Positions 1 through 11,560 of a stretch of 64,000 nucleotides of DNA are shown here, piece by piece (the first letter of the stretch is position 1; each line of letters opens with the position of its first letter). Both the position numbers and the translations under genes were made by a program. Where the stretch lies: assembly GCA_033060915.1 (NCBI GenBank), contig CM065384.1, positions 17,097,501 to 17,161,500 on the forward strand. Reading direction: 5' to 3'. The notes under the pieces are model-generated. The model had not been told where the DNA came from. It saw only the letters and a list, made by a program, of their open reading frames with translations, and searched no databases. The DNA is from Euryodendron excelsum (lineage: Eukaryota > Streptophyta > Magnoliopsida > Ericales > Pentaphylacaceae).

Positions 1-238
1 GTAGCATCTTCAAATTATCTTCATCCCATTCAGATTCTGGTTTAGGGACAACCATTTGTTCTATTCTGGAAGTAGAAGTTTTAGGACCATTTACAATAAG
101 TCTCCATAATTCATAATCTACCGATTGAATGTAGATTCTTATTCTATTTTTTAAATAATTTTAATTGGTGTCATTGAACATAGTTGGTCTATTTGTGGAT
201 TGACCCTCACCAAGAGAACTTCCGAAAGTGGTTGCCAT
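1..238 (-). pseudogene. SIRE/Maximus-type copia gag, N-terminal piece, broken
   Basis: Read on the minus strand from the ATG at 238, the frame encodes the start of a Ty1/copia Gag of the SIRE type. It opens MATTFGSSLGEG, and further on has IQSVDYELWRLIVNGP, a stretch I recognise from SIRE-like Gags. Gag coats the element RNA in virus-like particles. The frame has an in-frame TAA where a Tyr codon is expected (after FNDTN), so it is a pseudogene. It runs off the left edge of the window. It lies directly downstream, on the minus strand, of a primer-binding site and an LTR, which fixes its place as the 5' end of an internal region. Family assignment is by motif only. Confidence 0.75.
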
Positions 239-280
239 GGATCTATTCTTAGGAAGTTAAGCCTTAAAACAGGAATACTA

Positions 281-292
281 GTTCTGATACCA
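281..292 (-). other. primer-binding site (initiator Met tRNA type)
   Basis: On the minus strand this reads TGGTATCAGAAC, close to the usual plant retrotransposon site TGGTATCAGAGC that pairs with the 3' end of initiator methionine tRNA. It starts two bases after the LTR end (ACA, AT, then TGG), as expected for the start of minus-strand DNA synthesis. Confidence 0.85.
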
Positions 293-294
293 AT

Positions 295-2458
295 TGTTGG
301 TCCAAAAGGCAACCCAAGAGGGGGGTGAATTGAGTTTTTCGAAGATTAATACTAGTTAAGATTAATTAAAATTAATCTAAGCAATGTAATAGTGATCAAA
401 CTGTATGTGATTCAATGTAATCAGTAGAAATAAAGAAAACAGAGCAATAGAAGGGAGACACAGATTTACTAAGGTTCAACCACAAACTGTGGTCTACATC
501 CTCACTCCAAGACCTCCTCGCAGTCTTCTTCCACTATATAATCACCTATTACAAATGGGTTGCTGATTGACAAAGTGCTCAGCTCACTATACACAAGAAC
601 TCCTCACCGAGCTCTTCAATCTCCAAGTGGTTTTGTCCAAGCTCCACTCAAACTTACAAGAATATTGCTTTCACAAGAGAACTCTCAAACTCTCAATTAC
701 AAGCGTATAAAAGTATACAAGTAACAAACACACTCTCTACCAATAGTAGATTTTACATTCAAAGCTCACAAATGAAGACAGGAAGAATATCAGAGTATAT
801 CAGTGATTCAGTCAGTTGATCTTGTTTTTTCTCTTCAATCACTTGTATAAATGCAGCTGGAAGCTTATATATATACCCCTGTATTGATTCCATCCGCAAG
901 TTATTGTTGGGGATCATTAATGCACATCAAGTCCGTTATAACGTTAAGAAAAATAGCCGTTATATCCAAAGAGTCGGCTCCAAGTTTGTGGAGTCGACAC
1001 TTCCTGCTTCTGTATTTACCAGATGTAGTTCACTAATTTCATGAGTCCGCTTTTCATATCAATGAGGCGACTCCTTGTTCATTCTGTCTTCACATCTTTG
1101 ACTTCTGCGGTCGTGAGGCGACTTTTTATCTTCAGGTGTCCGCTCATTGATCATGACATCTTCAAACCTTTTACTTCTACTGTCAAGAGGCAACTCTTTA
1201 TCTTCATATGTCCATTCATTGATCATGTCATCTTCAAGCCTTGGCGTCTGTCTCCATGAGGCGACTATTTATTTCAATGAGTCCACTCTTTGTCTATATG
1301 GTCTCCATGCTTTTTGCTTCTGTGATCAAGAGGCAACTCTTCATTTTTCATGAGTCTACTCATTGTTCATTTTGTCTTTAAGCCTTTTGCTTCTGTAATC
1401 AAGAGACGACTCCTCATTTTCGTGAGTCCCTTCATTGTCCGGAAATCTGCTTTCTGACTTTTAATGATTCAACTTATCTCAGCACTGATAAAAGATCTTT
1501 AAGGAGTGTCTTTGGGGTATGATGATCAATCAAATCTTCTTAACTCATCAGAGTTAACTTCTATTCAATTTTGGATTGAATCAATCATTGGATATTGATC
1601 TTCTCTTGAATCTCAAACGGTCAAAGTTACATTAGATCAATGTAGATCTTTTCTTCTTCATTTGCAAAGCTTCTTCTTTCATTGTAGAACCATCTTCTTC
1701 AATGCCAAGTTTCCTCAAATGTGTAGAGCTTCACAATGCTTCATTCCTGATTTCTTCTCTTTGCTAGCAATTCTTCTTTCTTCTTTAAAGTCACATCAAT
1801 GACACTTTTGTAGACTTGATGAAATCTCTTCATATATCTAGTCTTCATTTATTCTTTACATTGTAGAAGAATTCTTCACTTGAATTCTAGGTAGAGATCA
1901 AACAATCATTGTGAGTCTTCTTTCTTAACAACTTCAACCATATTGTCTTAAATTAATCTTTGCATACTAGATGAAGTCATCTCTTGAGCATTCTCAATTT
2001 CTTCAACACTCAATTCATCTTCAACTGATCTTTGCACTCTTGATGATATCTTCTTTTAGCATTTACAACATCTCCACAATCAAATCGTCTTTAACTGAAC
2101 ATTGCACCTTTTGATGAAGTCTACATTCTTTCTTGAGTGCAAATCAGTCTTCATTGAGTCTATGCATACTTTGATGAAAGCTTTATTTGAACACCTTCAA
2201 TCTCTTCAAATGTAAGACATTTGTTTGAAGTAGGGATAGGCATCACTTCTCTGTTAGGTTCATTGCATAGCTCTTGAATTTGTTGTGCATTATCTTTAAT
2301 ATGCATTAGACTTAAGATTGAACTTTAAGTCTAAATTATGAACTTTGTTAATTTGCACACTAAGTAAATTCATTAGCAATAAAACAGAAGGTTTAGTTAT
2401 CATCAAAATCAAAATGGGAATTAAACTTGAGTCAACAAGGATCAACCTTGAGTCAACA
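295..2458 (-). mobile_element. 5' LTR of SIRE-like element 1 (minus strand)
   Basis: A 2,164-bp LTR. On the minus strand it begins TGTTGACTCAAGG at 2458 and ends TTTTGGACCAACA at 295. The end matches the ends of the LTRs at 9849-11560 and 14056-16230, including the shared GGTTGCCTTTTGGACC stretch. A TATA-like run (minus strand, about 866-875) sits in the middle. Between about 1040 and 1440 there is an array of segments carrying GAGGCGACTC-like motifs about 60 bp apart. The LTR starts inside Tekay gag sequence, so this element inserted into that one. Its 3' end lies off the window, so the target duplication cannot be checked. Confidence 0.88.
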
Positions 2459-2464
2459 AGTCTT

Positions 2465-3388
2465 TCACTTGGTGACCCTCCTAACCACACCCGTAACAAG
2501 CGTTGCTTCTTAAACGACATGTGCCCCAATGCTTTTTCTGACAATTAGAGCACATTAGTATCTCACTGGCCTTGTTGCCTCCTCGGTTAGAGGTATTCCC
2601 CATGGGGTAGACAAATTTCCACTAGATGATCCAAACTTTGAACTTTGTCGTTTGCTTTGGTCACTTCCCGATCTCTTCTTGTTCTTCTCTCAGTATTGGG
2701 TCATCTCATTATTTGCCCTTTCGGCAATCGTTGGTCGTTGTACAACCTCTTGATGGGTCTCTAGTCGTAGTATGTGCACTTTGTTGTGGATGTTCCATTG
2801 CAACCTCATCTCAAACTTCCTTGCCTTGCGAGTCTCCGATGACACAATATGCGGGACATATTGTGATAGTTCCATGAATTTTGCATTATACTCTGCCACA
2901 GTCATATTCCCTTGTGTCAAACCAAGGAATTCCGTAGTCTTCTGATCTCTAACAGTCTCAGGAAAGTATTCCTCATTGAACACCTCCAGAAACCTAGGCC
3001 ACAACCATAGTGGCTCCGTCGCTTTCTTTAATTTCGACCAAACAAGTGCAGCTCCTTCACAGGTAAAGGTGGCAAAGATCACTTTCTGTTCATATGTGCA
3101 AGGCAGCACTTCGAACACTCTCTCAATTCCCAAAAGCCAAGACTCCGCAGCCATTGGGTCGAGAGTCCTCTGAAAAGTTGGGGGCTTCAACTGTTGAAAC
3201 TGCTTAATGGTAGTATGTGCCACTACCTCTCCCCTAGGTGCCTGCGCTGCCGGCTACTCCGGCGTATTGGCGGTGTTACTATGAGTATCCTCAACCACTT
3301 GGACGAGCCCGGCTAAGATCCTTTCTATGGGGTCAATTCGGTCTTCGGGCTCTCCGGTCCCCCTAAGACCACCTCTTCTCGGCGGCAT
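2465..3388 (-). pseudogene. Tekay-like Ty3/gypsy gag, 5' part, broken
   Basis: The minus-strand frame starts at ATG 3388 (MPPRRGGLRG) and gives a typical chromovirus Gag: a core with FQRTLDPMAAESWL and TFTCEGAALVWS, then MTVAEYNAKFMELSQY, then a CCHC zinc knuckle (CSNCQKKHWGTC, minus strand near 2500-2550) followed by CYGCG. The Gag core packages element RNA and the knuckle binds nucleic acid. There are at least two in-frame stops, a TAG near residue 43 (about 3260) and the TGA ending the open stretch at 2690. The frame is cut by SIRE-like element 1 at 2458; the rest, with pol, would lie left of the window. Clade (Tekay/Del) is judged from Gag style and LTR ends. Confidence 0.8.
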
Positions 3389-3561
3389 GGTTAACTATAT
3401 ACGCATAATAAAATGTTAAGCATTTAATATAACACTACATATATTACATCTTGGTATGTCATTATACATGTAGCATACACATACATATACACATCGCACA
3501 TACTCAAGTCAAACCTAGAATCCTATCTAGGCATGACTCAATCTTACAGTGTCAAGCTATA

Positions 3562-3573
3562 GCTCTGATACCA
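3562..3573 (-). other. primer-binding site of the Tekay-like element
   Basis: The minus strand reads TGGTATCAGAGC, an exact match to the common plant initiator-Met tRNA primer site. It lies three bases (GCG) after the LTR end, and the match continues in-family as TATAGC. Confidence 0.9.
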
Positions 3574-3576
3574 CGC

Positions 3577-6158
3577 TGTCACACCCCATAACCCGGCCTA
3601 TACGGATTTAGGGTACGTGACCGGCCAGTAGCAAGGCTACCCCAAGGCCGCATTACATAAACTAGTTGATCACCTGTACATAATCATTTAGAATGATACA
3701 TAATTGTGAAAAATAGAACTTTTAATAACTTGAAAACATAATCCGTGTCATATATGGTAGACATGTGCCTAATCCAAAACATAACATACATAAAGACCAA
3801 ATCAAGGTCCACCAAAGTTATAGCATTATATCATTACAAAACATTGGGTCCAACCCTCAAACATTATACAAAACATAGGTCCGTGGGCCGTAGCTCAAAA
3901 TCTACATATGGCCTCGCTCTAGGGCCTCCCGGATTGGCTACTTGAAAATCATTTAAGAAAATGTAAGCTAATGCATGGTGAATAACAATGATGCATGAGC
4001 GAGCAAATATCATGGACTAGCAATTATATCCAACGTACAAGGATAGATAATCATTTATGCATAAGGAAACGAGCTTTTGAACGTTGAAGCGTAGGCTTGG
4101 AACTCTAGGTTACATAAATATCATTTGAAACGTTTTGACATTTCAAAACATAGTATCATAAGAAGAGATACAACATTACATTATTCTTGATGTAGCATTT
4201 CATAACTTGTCGTAAAACATGTGAACTTATCATAGTTCTCGGTTCAAAACATAAGTGTGCTACAACTTAACATAAGAGCTAGGCTCCATAGTAACCATAT
4301 AGGTCACACTAAGGCTCTTTAGGCCCAGGACGTCTCCCAACATAGATAGTTTATTTCCTATCCCCTATCGTAGGACTATCGGGCTAGATTAAGGTCTTGC
4401 CCCGAGAAGACCAAAGTTGGCACCATACATTGGAAACTTAGCATCTCTTTTATTTAAATATTATATTCCATGGTTTTTATTCATATAACTTGCATGCATT
4501 TGAAATATGACATTTGTAATTGAATGTAGCATTGATGCGTTGAAATGTATGAAAAACATTCATGATATAGAAGTGAGCTTAAAACATTTAGAAAATACTA
4601 AAGTTTTACTCATGGCATATCATTACTCACCTTTCTCCAATTGGATGGGTGATAAACAAGATGTTCTTACACAAAATGCACGTAGAACCATAGAAACATC
4701 AATACAAGGTTCCAAGGCAAAGCAATAAGATATAAGTCAAGACTAAGCACATAAACCCCTCAACCCTGACTCAACAACACCTCATTCTCACAACAAAAGA
4801 GCAAGGTTAAACTCTAGAACAAAGCCTCGATATAAAATAAGAACATGAAATTGAGGTTTGAACATGAATGCCAGAATGTCGACTCCTTCATCGAGTCCCA
4901 ACCACCACTCAACGATGAGTTCACACCCAAGGCTAGTTCCACTTGAAAATAGGCTTAAAGGCCTTTAATTTGATAAGTCATGGGCCAAAAACACATTTCG
5001 GGTGAAGAAATTATGCCTCACGGAAAGTGGACTAAAATTTTGAAAAATAATGTTGTTAGCATGGATTTTAGGTCAACTTTAAACTTCCATAACTCTCAAT
5101 TTATAATGAATTAGAGGAAAAAACTTTATATGGGTAAAATGGTCTATGAGTCTACTTTCAAATGCTTCAAACGGTGCATTAATCCGAGTTTTCTAGAAAA
5201 AGTTATGTTCATTTTACTAAACAGTGTCAAAACTGGTGAACCGTTCAAACGCCCAACCGGGCCGTTTGAATGCCAAGCCAAAATGACCAAGCCGTTTGAA
5301 CACCCAAAATGGCCATTCAAACCCCAAGAAAAAAATGAAAAAACACCCTCTCGGGCCATTCGAATGCCTGGAAGGGCTGTACAAATGCCAGGCCAAATGG
5401 AAAATTCTGCTCTCGGGCCATTCGAACGGCCCTATCAGGCGTTCAAATGCCCCCACCTGCATAGCAATGATTTTCAACTCAAAACTCTCCCAAAACCCCT
5501 CCCAAAACAACTAAACCTTCCCAACACTCTTAGGACTCAAAGATTAGCCCACAAGGATGGTAATAACTCAAAATTGGGGAGAAAGCACAATTAAATCAAA
5601 GGGATTTAAAGAAGAAATCAAAACCCTAACATTTCACATATTTGGGGATTCTTCAAACCACCACTCCCAATCTTCAATAATGAGCTTCAAGCTCTCAAAA
5701 ACATGCAAATGAGACCTAAGGGATCCCCCAAACTCAATGATAACACTCCAAGATGCATATATACAAATACCCAACAAAATCACTCAAGATAGATACATAT
5801 ACATATATAATTGTAAAGAGAGAAATGGAACCTTACCTTCTTTAAGCTTGGTGAAGTCTTCAATGGCTTCAATCTCTTCCTTCAAGCCCTTCTTCCCTCA
5901 ATCTCCCCTTCTTCCCTTTCTCTCTTTCTCCCTCTCTCAATCAATTTTGGTGAGAGTTGTGTATATGTGTGTGTGTGTTTTGTGTTTTAAGAAGACACAC
6001 ATGGGAAATAATCCCATGTGTCTCACACCTCCAACACAAGTTACAACACAAGTTCTCATTAGTCAATTTTGACCCGAAAGAAAAAATAATTAACATTAAA
6101 TATTGCATAAACTAGAAATTCTGATTAATATAATTAGATAGAGGTTTGGGATATCACA
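3577..6158 (-). mobile_element. 5' LTR of Tekay-like gypsy element (minus strand)
   Basis: A 2,582-bp LTR reading TGTGATATCCC at 6158 to GGGGTGTGACA at 3577 on the minus strand. It is followed by a primer site and gag on the same strand, so it is the 5' LTR. Its outer edge (6158/6159) lies within copia reverse transcriptase coding sequence, so this element inserted into SIRE-like element 2. The stretch 5225-5460 holds several diverged copies of a motif like GGCCGTTTGAATGCC. No gene is expected in the LTR, and the open frames at 5130-5594 fall in this repeat stretch. Confidence 0.87.
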
Positions 6159-7303
6159 CCTCTGGCTTTGAAGATTTGAAATTTCCTAATCATGTTTTCA
6201 AACTAACAAAAGCTTTATATGGTTTGAAGCAAGCCCCAAGGGTTTAGTATAAAAGATTGAGCAAGTTTTTGATTGAAAAAGGTTTTTTAAGAGGAAAAAT
6301 AGATATCACTCCTTTTATCAAAATAAAAAACAATGACATACTTTTAGTGCAAATATAAGTGGATGATATTATATTCGGTACTACTAATGAGTCGCTTTGC
6401 AAAGATTTTGCTAAGTGCATGCAGGAAGAATTAGAAATGAGTATGATAGGTGAGCTCAACTACTTTCTTGGTCTTCAAATTAAGCAATTAAAGGAATGCA
6501 TCTTCATCAACCAAGCTAAATACATCAAGGACTTGATCAAGAAGTTTGACATGGAAGATGCAAAGCCTATAAGTACTTCAATAAGTACTACAACAAAATT
6601 GAATAGCGATGAGAAAGGTAAATCAGTAGATACTAAACTTTATAGAAGCATAATATTCTCCTTATTATATCTAACTGCTAGTAGACCAGATATAATGTTT
6701 AGTGTTTACTTATGTGCTTATTTTCAATCAAATCCTAAAGAATCTCATGTGATTGCTGTGAAAAGAATCTTTTGTTAACTTAAACACACACGTAACCTTA
6801 GATTATGGTATCCAAAGAGTGCATGTTTTAATTTGATTACTTACACTGACGCTGATTATGCGGAAAGTAGAGTTAATAGGAAGAGCACAAGTGGCTCTTG
6901 CCAACTCCTAGGTAACATGATTGTGTCTTGGTATAGCAAGAAACAAAATTCAGTTACTCTCTCCAAAGCTGAGGCTGAATATGTAGCAGCTGGTAGTTGT
7001 TGTGCTCAAGTGTTATGGATTAAACAATAGTTAGAAGATTATGGTATTATATTTGATCATGTTCCTATTAATTGTGATAATACTAGTGCTATAAATTTGA
7101 CTAAAAATCCTATTCAACACACTCGCACAAAGCACATTGAAATTAGATATTATTTTATACAAAATCATGTGCAAAAGGATGATATTGAACTTGACTTTGT
7201 ATACACAAACATGCAATTGGCTGATATTTTTACTAAACCATTGAGTGAAGATCGTTTTTGCATTATAAGAAGAGAATTGGGGATGAGTGATACTATATCT
7301 TAA
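6159..7303 (+). pseudogene. copia pol, RT C-terminus plus RNase H, broken
   Basis: The frame beginning with GGC at 6164 gives GFEDLKFPNHVFKLTKALYG then LKQAPRV, the conserved copia RT region. The catalytic YVDD box follows at 6356-6367, but its Tyr codon is TAA (VDDIIFG is intact). After it come ELNYFLGLQI and the RNase H domain with TDADYAESRVNRKSTSG, SKAEAEYVAA and LADIFTKPL, ending at the stop at 7301-7303. In-frame stops are at 6245-6247 (TAG where copia RT has Trp), 6356-6358, 6776-6778 and 7028-7030. RT and RNase H would copy element RNA into DNA; this copy cannot. The integrase and the N-terminal RT are missing because of the Tekay-like insertion. Confidence 0.9.
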
Positions 7304-7477
7304 TACTTGTTAAATTTGAGTGAAATTCATGTTATGTATGTTTTATATGTGATTATCATTGCATTTTTTTAGTCCATAATTCATTACATGATCGTATGAA
7401 AATATATTTTTCTCCAAATTTAAAAAAGTCATTCCTTAAATTCTCTTATACTCAACATGACCCAGTCTGGTTGCATG

Positions 7478-7595
7478 TGTCGGTACCTCATTTTCATATG
7501 TCGACACATTACAACAATGGACTTAAATTATTTTGTTGACACGCATGTGTTGACACATCAAGTTCATGTGTCGACACATGAGTCGGGCCTATATA
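7478..7595 (+). promoter_or_regulatory. candidate internal promoter of the env-like gene
   Basis: Several copies of a TGTCGACACA-type palindrome lie here. The best is CATGTGTCGACACATG at 7565-7580, a perfect 16-bp palindrome, ten bases before a TATA-like TATATAC at 7590-7596. A CT-rich leader (7620-7770) then runs to the ATG at 7784. The same palindrome core (ATGTGTCGACACAT, 10835-10848) occurs upstream of the TATA box in this element's own LTR. That it acts as a promoter is inference. Confidence 0.45.
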
Positions 7596-7783
7596 CTTTA
7601 ATAGAGCCCAATTTACAAACATTCAAAATTTCCCTCTCTCACTATCACTCTATTTCTCTCCCGCTCCCCTATTCGCACCAAACCCAACCGTCACCTACGA
7701 ACCATCACCAATCCTCGCTCCACTTTCCTTATAAACCCTAATCGATCTATTCCCAATCTCTCTCAACCATTGTTAATCCTTCA

Positions 7784-9138
7784 ATGGCTCCCAAAACTTC
7801 TAACCCGAAAAAGGTCTCAAAAGCCCTAGTTGTAGCTACAGTTCCTATTTCGCAAGGACAAAAGAGGAAATCAAAGGAGGAGTCTAGCAAGGACAAAGGA
7901 AAAAGAAAGAAGCATAAGACTAAAGAAACAACATCCTCAATAGCCCTGGAACGTAATGAACTATATGTTAGTGAGGACAATGTCCAAGAAAGGTACAATT
8001 CCAGTTTCTCTCTTAGAAAAGTATTTAATGGGAGGTGCGTGGATTACAAGTTCTTTGATTATCACAAGTTTGAATTTGGTACCAAATTGGGAAACTTAGG
8101 TTGGAATTCCATGACAACACTCAGGGATGATGTATACCCTTACTTGGTTGCTCATTTTTATACTAATGTCGAAAGGGATCCTGGAGAGGTATCCCTCAAG
8201 AGTTATGTTCAGGGTGTTTCCTTCACTTTAGATAGAGAGGTGACCAGACATATTCTTGAAATCAGACTTGGTGGGAAGGTTTATAGAGATAATGTCTTTA
8301 GAAAAGATCAATTAAAAACTCTCTACGGAAGGGATGTAGATGAATGTATACAACCTCTTGCCACTGATTTGCCTCTTGAATTGAGGCTAGTTCATCACTT
8401 TACCTACACTATTTTTACTCCTAAAATTGGAAAGTATGAATTGTTTCGGAGAATGAGTTGTGTTTTTATGGGCATATTTGACTGATTCAAGGATTAATTT
8501 GCCTCTATTTATTTTGGATCATATATACAAGGCTACCATCTCTTGAATTAGCTTGCCTTATGGAATTTTTTTAACTAAAGTTTTCAAGCATTTCAAAATT
8601 GATTTAAATAATGAGAAGAAAAGAACCCCCAAGGCCATTAGTGATGAATACAATGCAAAGACACTCAAGCGAATGGGGTATACTCTATAGAATAACAAAT
8701 GGACTCCAAAGAAGACTAAAGGAGAAAGTACTTCAAAGGAAAAGGCTTCATCTGGGAGCAGCTCCAAGCAGAGAAGCACAAAAAAAGTTTGAATTCTGAA
8801 TTTGAAGAAAGTGCAGGGGATTTGACCACTTTTATGGCTCAAGTAATGGAATCTTTGGACAAGTTAAATAAAAAGACAGATATTGTAGCTACAAGGATGA
8901 TGTTCATAAAAAAGAATGTGAGAGAACTCAAAAAGGAAGTACAAATGTTGACAATGGAAAAGGAAAAATCTTAGAAGAAGAAGAAGATAAAGAAGAGGAA
9001 GAGAAAGTCGATGAAGAAAATGAAGATAATGAGGAAGAAGAACAGGAAGGAGAAGAAGCCAGAGAAGAGGAAGGTAATGCTAAAAAAGGGTTTGAAATAG
9101 AGGAAGACTCTTCGGCCACCGAATCTGATACTCACTAG
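7784..9138 (+). pseudogene. env-like extra ORF of SIRE-type element, frameshifted
   Basis: ATG at 7784 opens a 233-codon stretch: a basic Lys/Ser-rich head (to about residue 50), then a globular part with WNSMTTLRDDVYPYLVAHFY and VQGVSFTLDREVTRHIL. Near 8465 the frame shifts by one; the new frame continues with RINLPLFILDHIYKA and LPYGIFLTKVFKHF, then the first frame resumes near 8780 as a likely coiled coil (DLTTFMAQVMESLDKLNKKT) and an acidic Glu-rich tail ending at TAG 9136-9138. Several stops interrupt it. The pattern resembles the 'putative plant transposon protein' domain in extra ORFs of plant retroelements; SIRE elements are known for an env-like ORF here. I see no signal peptide or membrane segment, so an envelope role is not supported by this copy. 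Confidence 0.65.
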
Positions 9139-9834
9139 ACTCTTCTTTTCCTTATCCTATCTACCCCTACCTCTTTTACTTCTCTCATTCTCACATTCCC
9201 TCTTACCCCATCATTTTGCATTGACATGGCCCTGTTACATTTTTTTTTTTTACCCTGTTGTGGATAACAATTGTCAAATATTTTGTAATGACATACTTTT
9301 TGAATGAAATATAACTCTGTTATTTTGCCAATTTGATGTCTTCTTGATTGCTTGCTTGCTTGATATATCATTTATCTTTTTGTAATATTTTTTGCTATTG
9401 TACTTGTCTGTGATATACATTTTCTTTCTCTCTTGTTGATGAATTAACAAAAAGGGGGAGAAGAATTGAAGTAAAATGAACAATAAATGTTTGATGAATT
9501 GGTATTGATAACTTGGTATTGATAATTTGGTTGCATATGGCATTGAATGGAAATAAAATGAAATGAGTGATAATTGATGAATGAACTTCATTATTTATAG
9601 AGCATGTTCTTCGGAGGAGTAACATGAATTATATTCCTCAATTATTTTCCTTAATTTATTTTAAAATTGACAGATAAAATCTCCTTGAGAGTTGTTTTTT
9701 AAAAGACTTTGTCTCTTAAGCATCAGTTGCCTAATTATAAAATACAGGGGGAGCTCTCTAGTAGTATGCAATCTGGTCTTTTCCATTTCATTTAATCTTT
9801 TATCTATTTCATTTGCAAAGGTTTTGTTATCATC

Positions 9835-9848
9835 AAAAAAGGGGAGAT
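9835..9848 (+). other. polypurine tract of SIRE-like element 2
   Basis: AAAAAAGGGGAGATT-type purine run immediately before the 3' LTR start (TGTTGACAAAAGG). This is the expected primer site for plus-strand DNA synthesis. A second purine run of the same style (AAAAAGGGGGAGAAG) lies upstream at about 9449-9463. Confidence 0.8.
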
Positions 9849-11560
9849 TGTTGACAAAAGGTTGATCCCCATATTGATTTTGATGATAACTAAACCTTGT
9901 GTTATTCTACTAAAGCATTTACTTAGTGTACAAATTAATAATTATTATTATTTAGACTTAAAGGTTTTAACTTAAAGTCTAATACATGTCAAAGTGGATA
10001 TATAACAAGCCAAATCATGCAATGCACTCTAAGAGTCATGCAATGCGCCAAAATAGAACAATGACACCTATTCCAAACTTCAAACAATTGATTTGCATAC
10101 GAAGAGATTGAAAGTGTTCAAAAGAAGATTTTATCAAGTATGCATAAACTCAATGAAGTTGACTTGAATTTGAAAAGATTGAAGGTGTTCGCAAAGAGAA
10201 TTCATCATAATTACAAAATCTCTACAAAGAATTCAAGTGAACACTTCATCCGAGATGTGAAGAGTCATTGAAAATGAATGCGTTCGAAGAAATTTAAGAT
10301 GTTCAAGAGTAGACTTCATCAAGCTTATAAAAGACTCATTGAAGTGATGTTAAAGAAGAAAGAAGGATTAGTAGCAAAAAGAAAGAAGTCGGCAATGAAG
10401 CATCATGAATATGAAGTTCTACATGGATGAAAAATTCATTAGCAGTAGATGGAAAGAACTTAAAAATAAAGAAGAAGAACTTGACATTAATGGAATGGAG
10501 TTTTGACAGCTTGGCAACAAAGAAGATATGACTATCAAGAAGGAAATTCAACCCAAATTGAATGGAAGACAACTTTGATGGATTGAAGATCTCAATCTAG
10601 TATAATACCCCAAATAGAAGACTCCTTGAAGATCTTATAGTATTATTAAAGCTGAACTTGATCAATGGAAAGATGAATAAAGATTTTTGGGTAATGTATC
10701 GACACATGAAAATGAATAGTCGACACATGAGGACAAAGGCCAAAGTTTGAAGACAGTATGATCAACTGTCAACACATGGAGTTGATGTGTCAACACATGG
10801 AGATAGTAGACAACATCTGAAAAAAGCAGGCCAGATGTGTCGACACATGAGATCAAGTGTCGACATTTGGGAAATAACAACTAGTTTTTCTAACGTTATA
10901 ACGGACTGGACTTGCATTAAATGAGCCCCCAACAACCACCAATGGACGAAATCAATACAGGGGTTTATATACAAGCTTCCAACTGCATTTATAAACAAGA
11001 GATACAAACAAAACAATAACCACTGACTAATCAAATTGAGAAAAATCTAAACATTCCTTTTGTCTTCATTTGGGCATTAAGTGAGCTTTTATTTTTCTAT
11101 CCACTCTTGATAGAGAGTTTGTATTTCATTTGAATAACTTTTATACACTTATAAGTGAGATTTTGAGAGTTCTCTTGAAAAGAAAAAACTCTTATAAGTT
11201 GAAGTGGATCTTGAACAAAACCACTTGATAGCTAGAAGAACTTGTGAAGAACTTCTTGTGTAAGAGTGAGCTGAACACTTGGTAAATCAACACCTACTTT
11301 GTAATTGGAGATTGCATAGTGAAAAAAGACTTTAAGGGGATCTTGGGGTGATGACGTAGACCACGAATTATGGTTGAATCTCAGTAATTCTTGGTGTGCC
11401 TTCTCTTGCTCTATTTTCATTTCTTTATTAATTACATTGCATTTCATCTATCTTAAATCTCTGTTCTATTGATTAGATTAGTTTTTAATTAATCTTAATT
11501 GTATTAATTTTTGAAAAAATCCAATTCACCGCCCCTCTTGGGTTGCCTTTTGGACCAACA
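9849..11560 (+). mobile_element. 3' LTR of SIRE-like element 2
   Basis: A 1,712-bp LTR, TGTTGACAAAAGG to TTTTGGACCAACA, preceded by a polypurine tract. Its start and end match the other SIRE-like LTRs, but the middle differs: between 10685 and 10870 it carries palindromic (T/A)GTGTCGACACA motifs where the other two copies carry GTCGCCTC motifs. A TATA-like TTATATA is at 10965-10971. The 5 bases after the end are CATTC; the left target duplication is outside the window. Confidence 0.9.

Larger units (their letters stand above)
6159..11560 (+). mobile_element. SIRE-like copia element 2, 3' part (RT-RNase H, env-like gene, 3' LTR)
   Basis: This is the 3' half of a SIRE/Maximus-type element. In order: the C-terminal part of reverse transcriptase, RNase H, a spacer with a candidate promoter, an extra env-like gene, purine-rich tracts and the 3' LTR. 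The left part was displaced when the Tekay-like element inserted at 6158/6159, and would continue left of the window. The right end abuts Ogre-type LTR sequence at 11561, so this element probably inserted in that LTR. Confidence 0.85.

Noticed and set aside
5130..5594. 154-codon plus-strand frame
   Set aside because: It lies in the Tekay-like LTR over a short degenerate repeat; the other frames are open there too.
7784..8485. Calling the SIRE extra ORF a true envelope gene
   Set aside because: No signal peptide or transmembrane segment is visible in this copy, so it is called env-like by position only.
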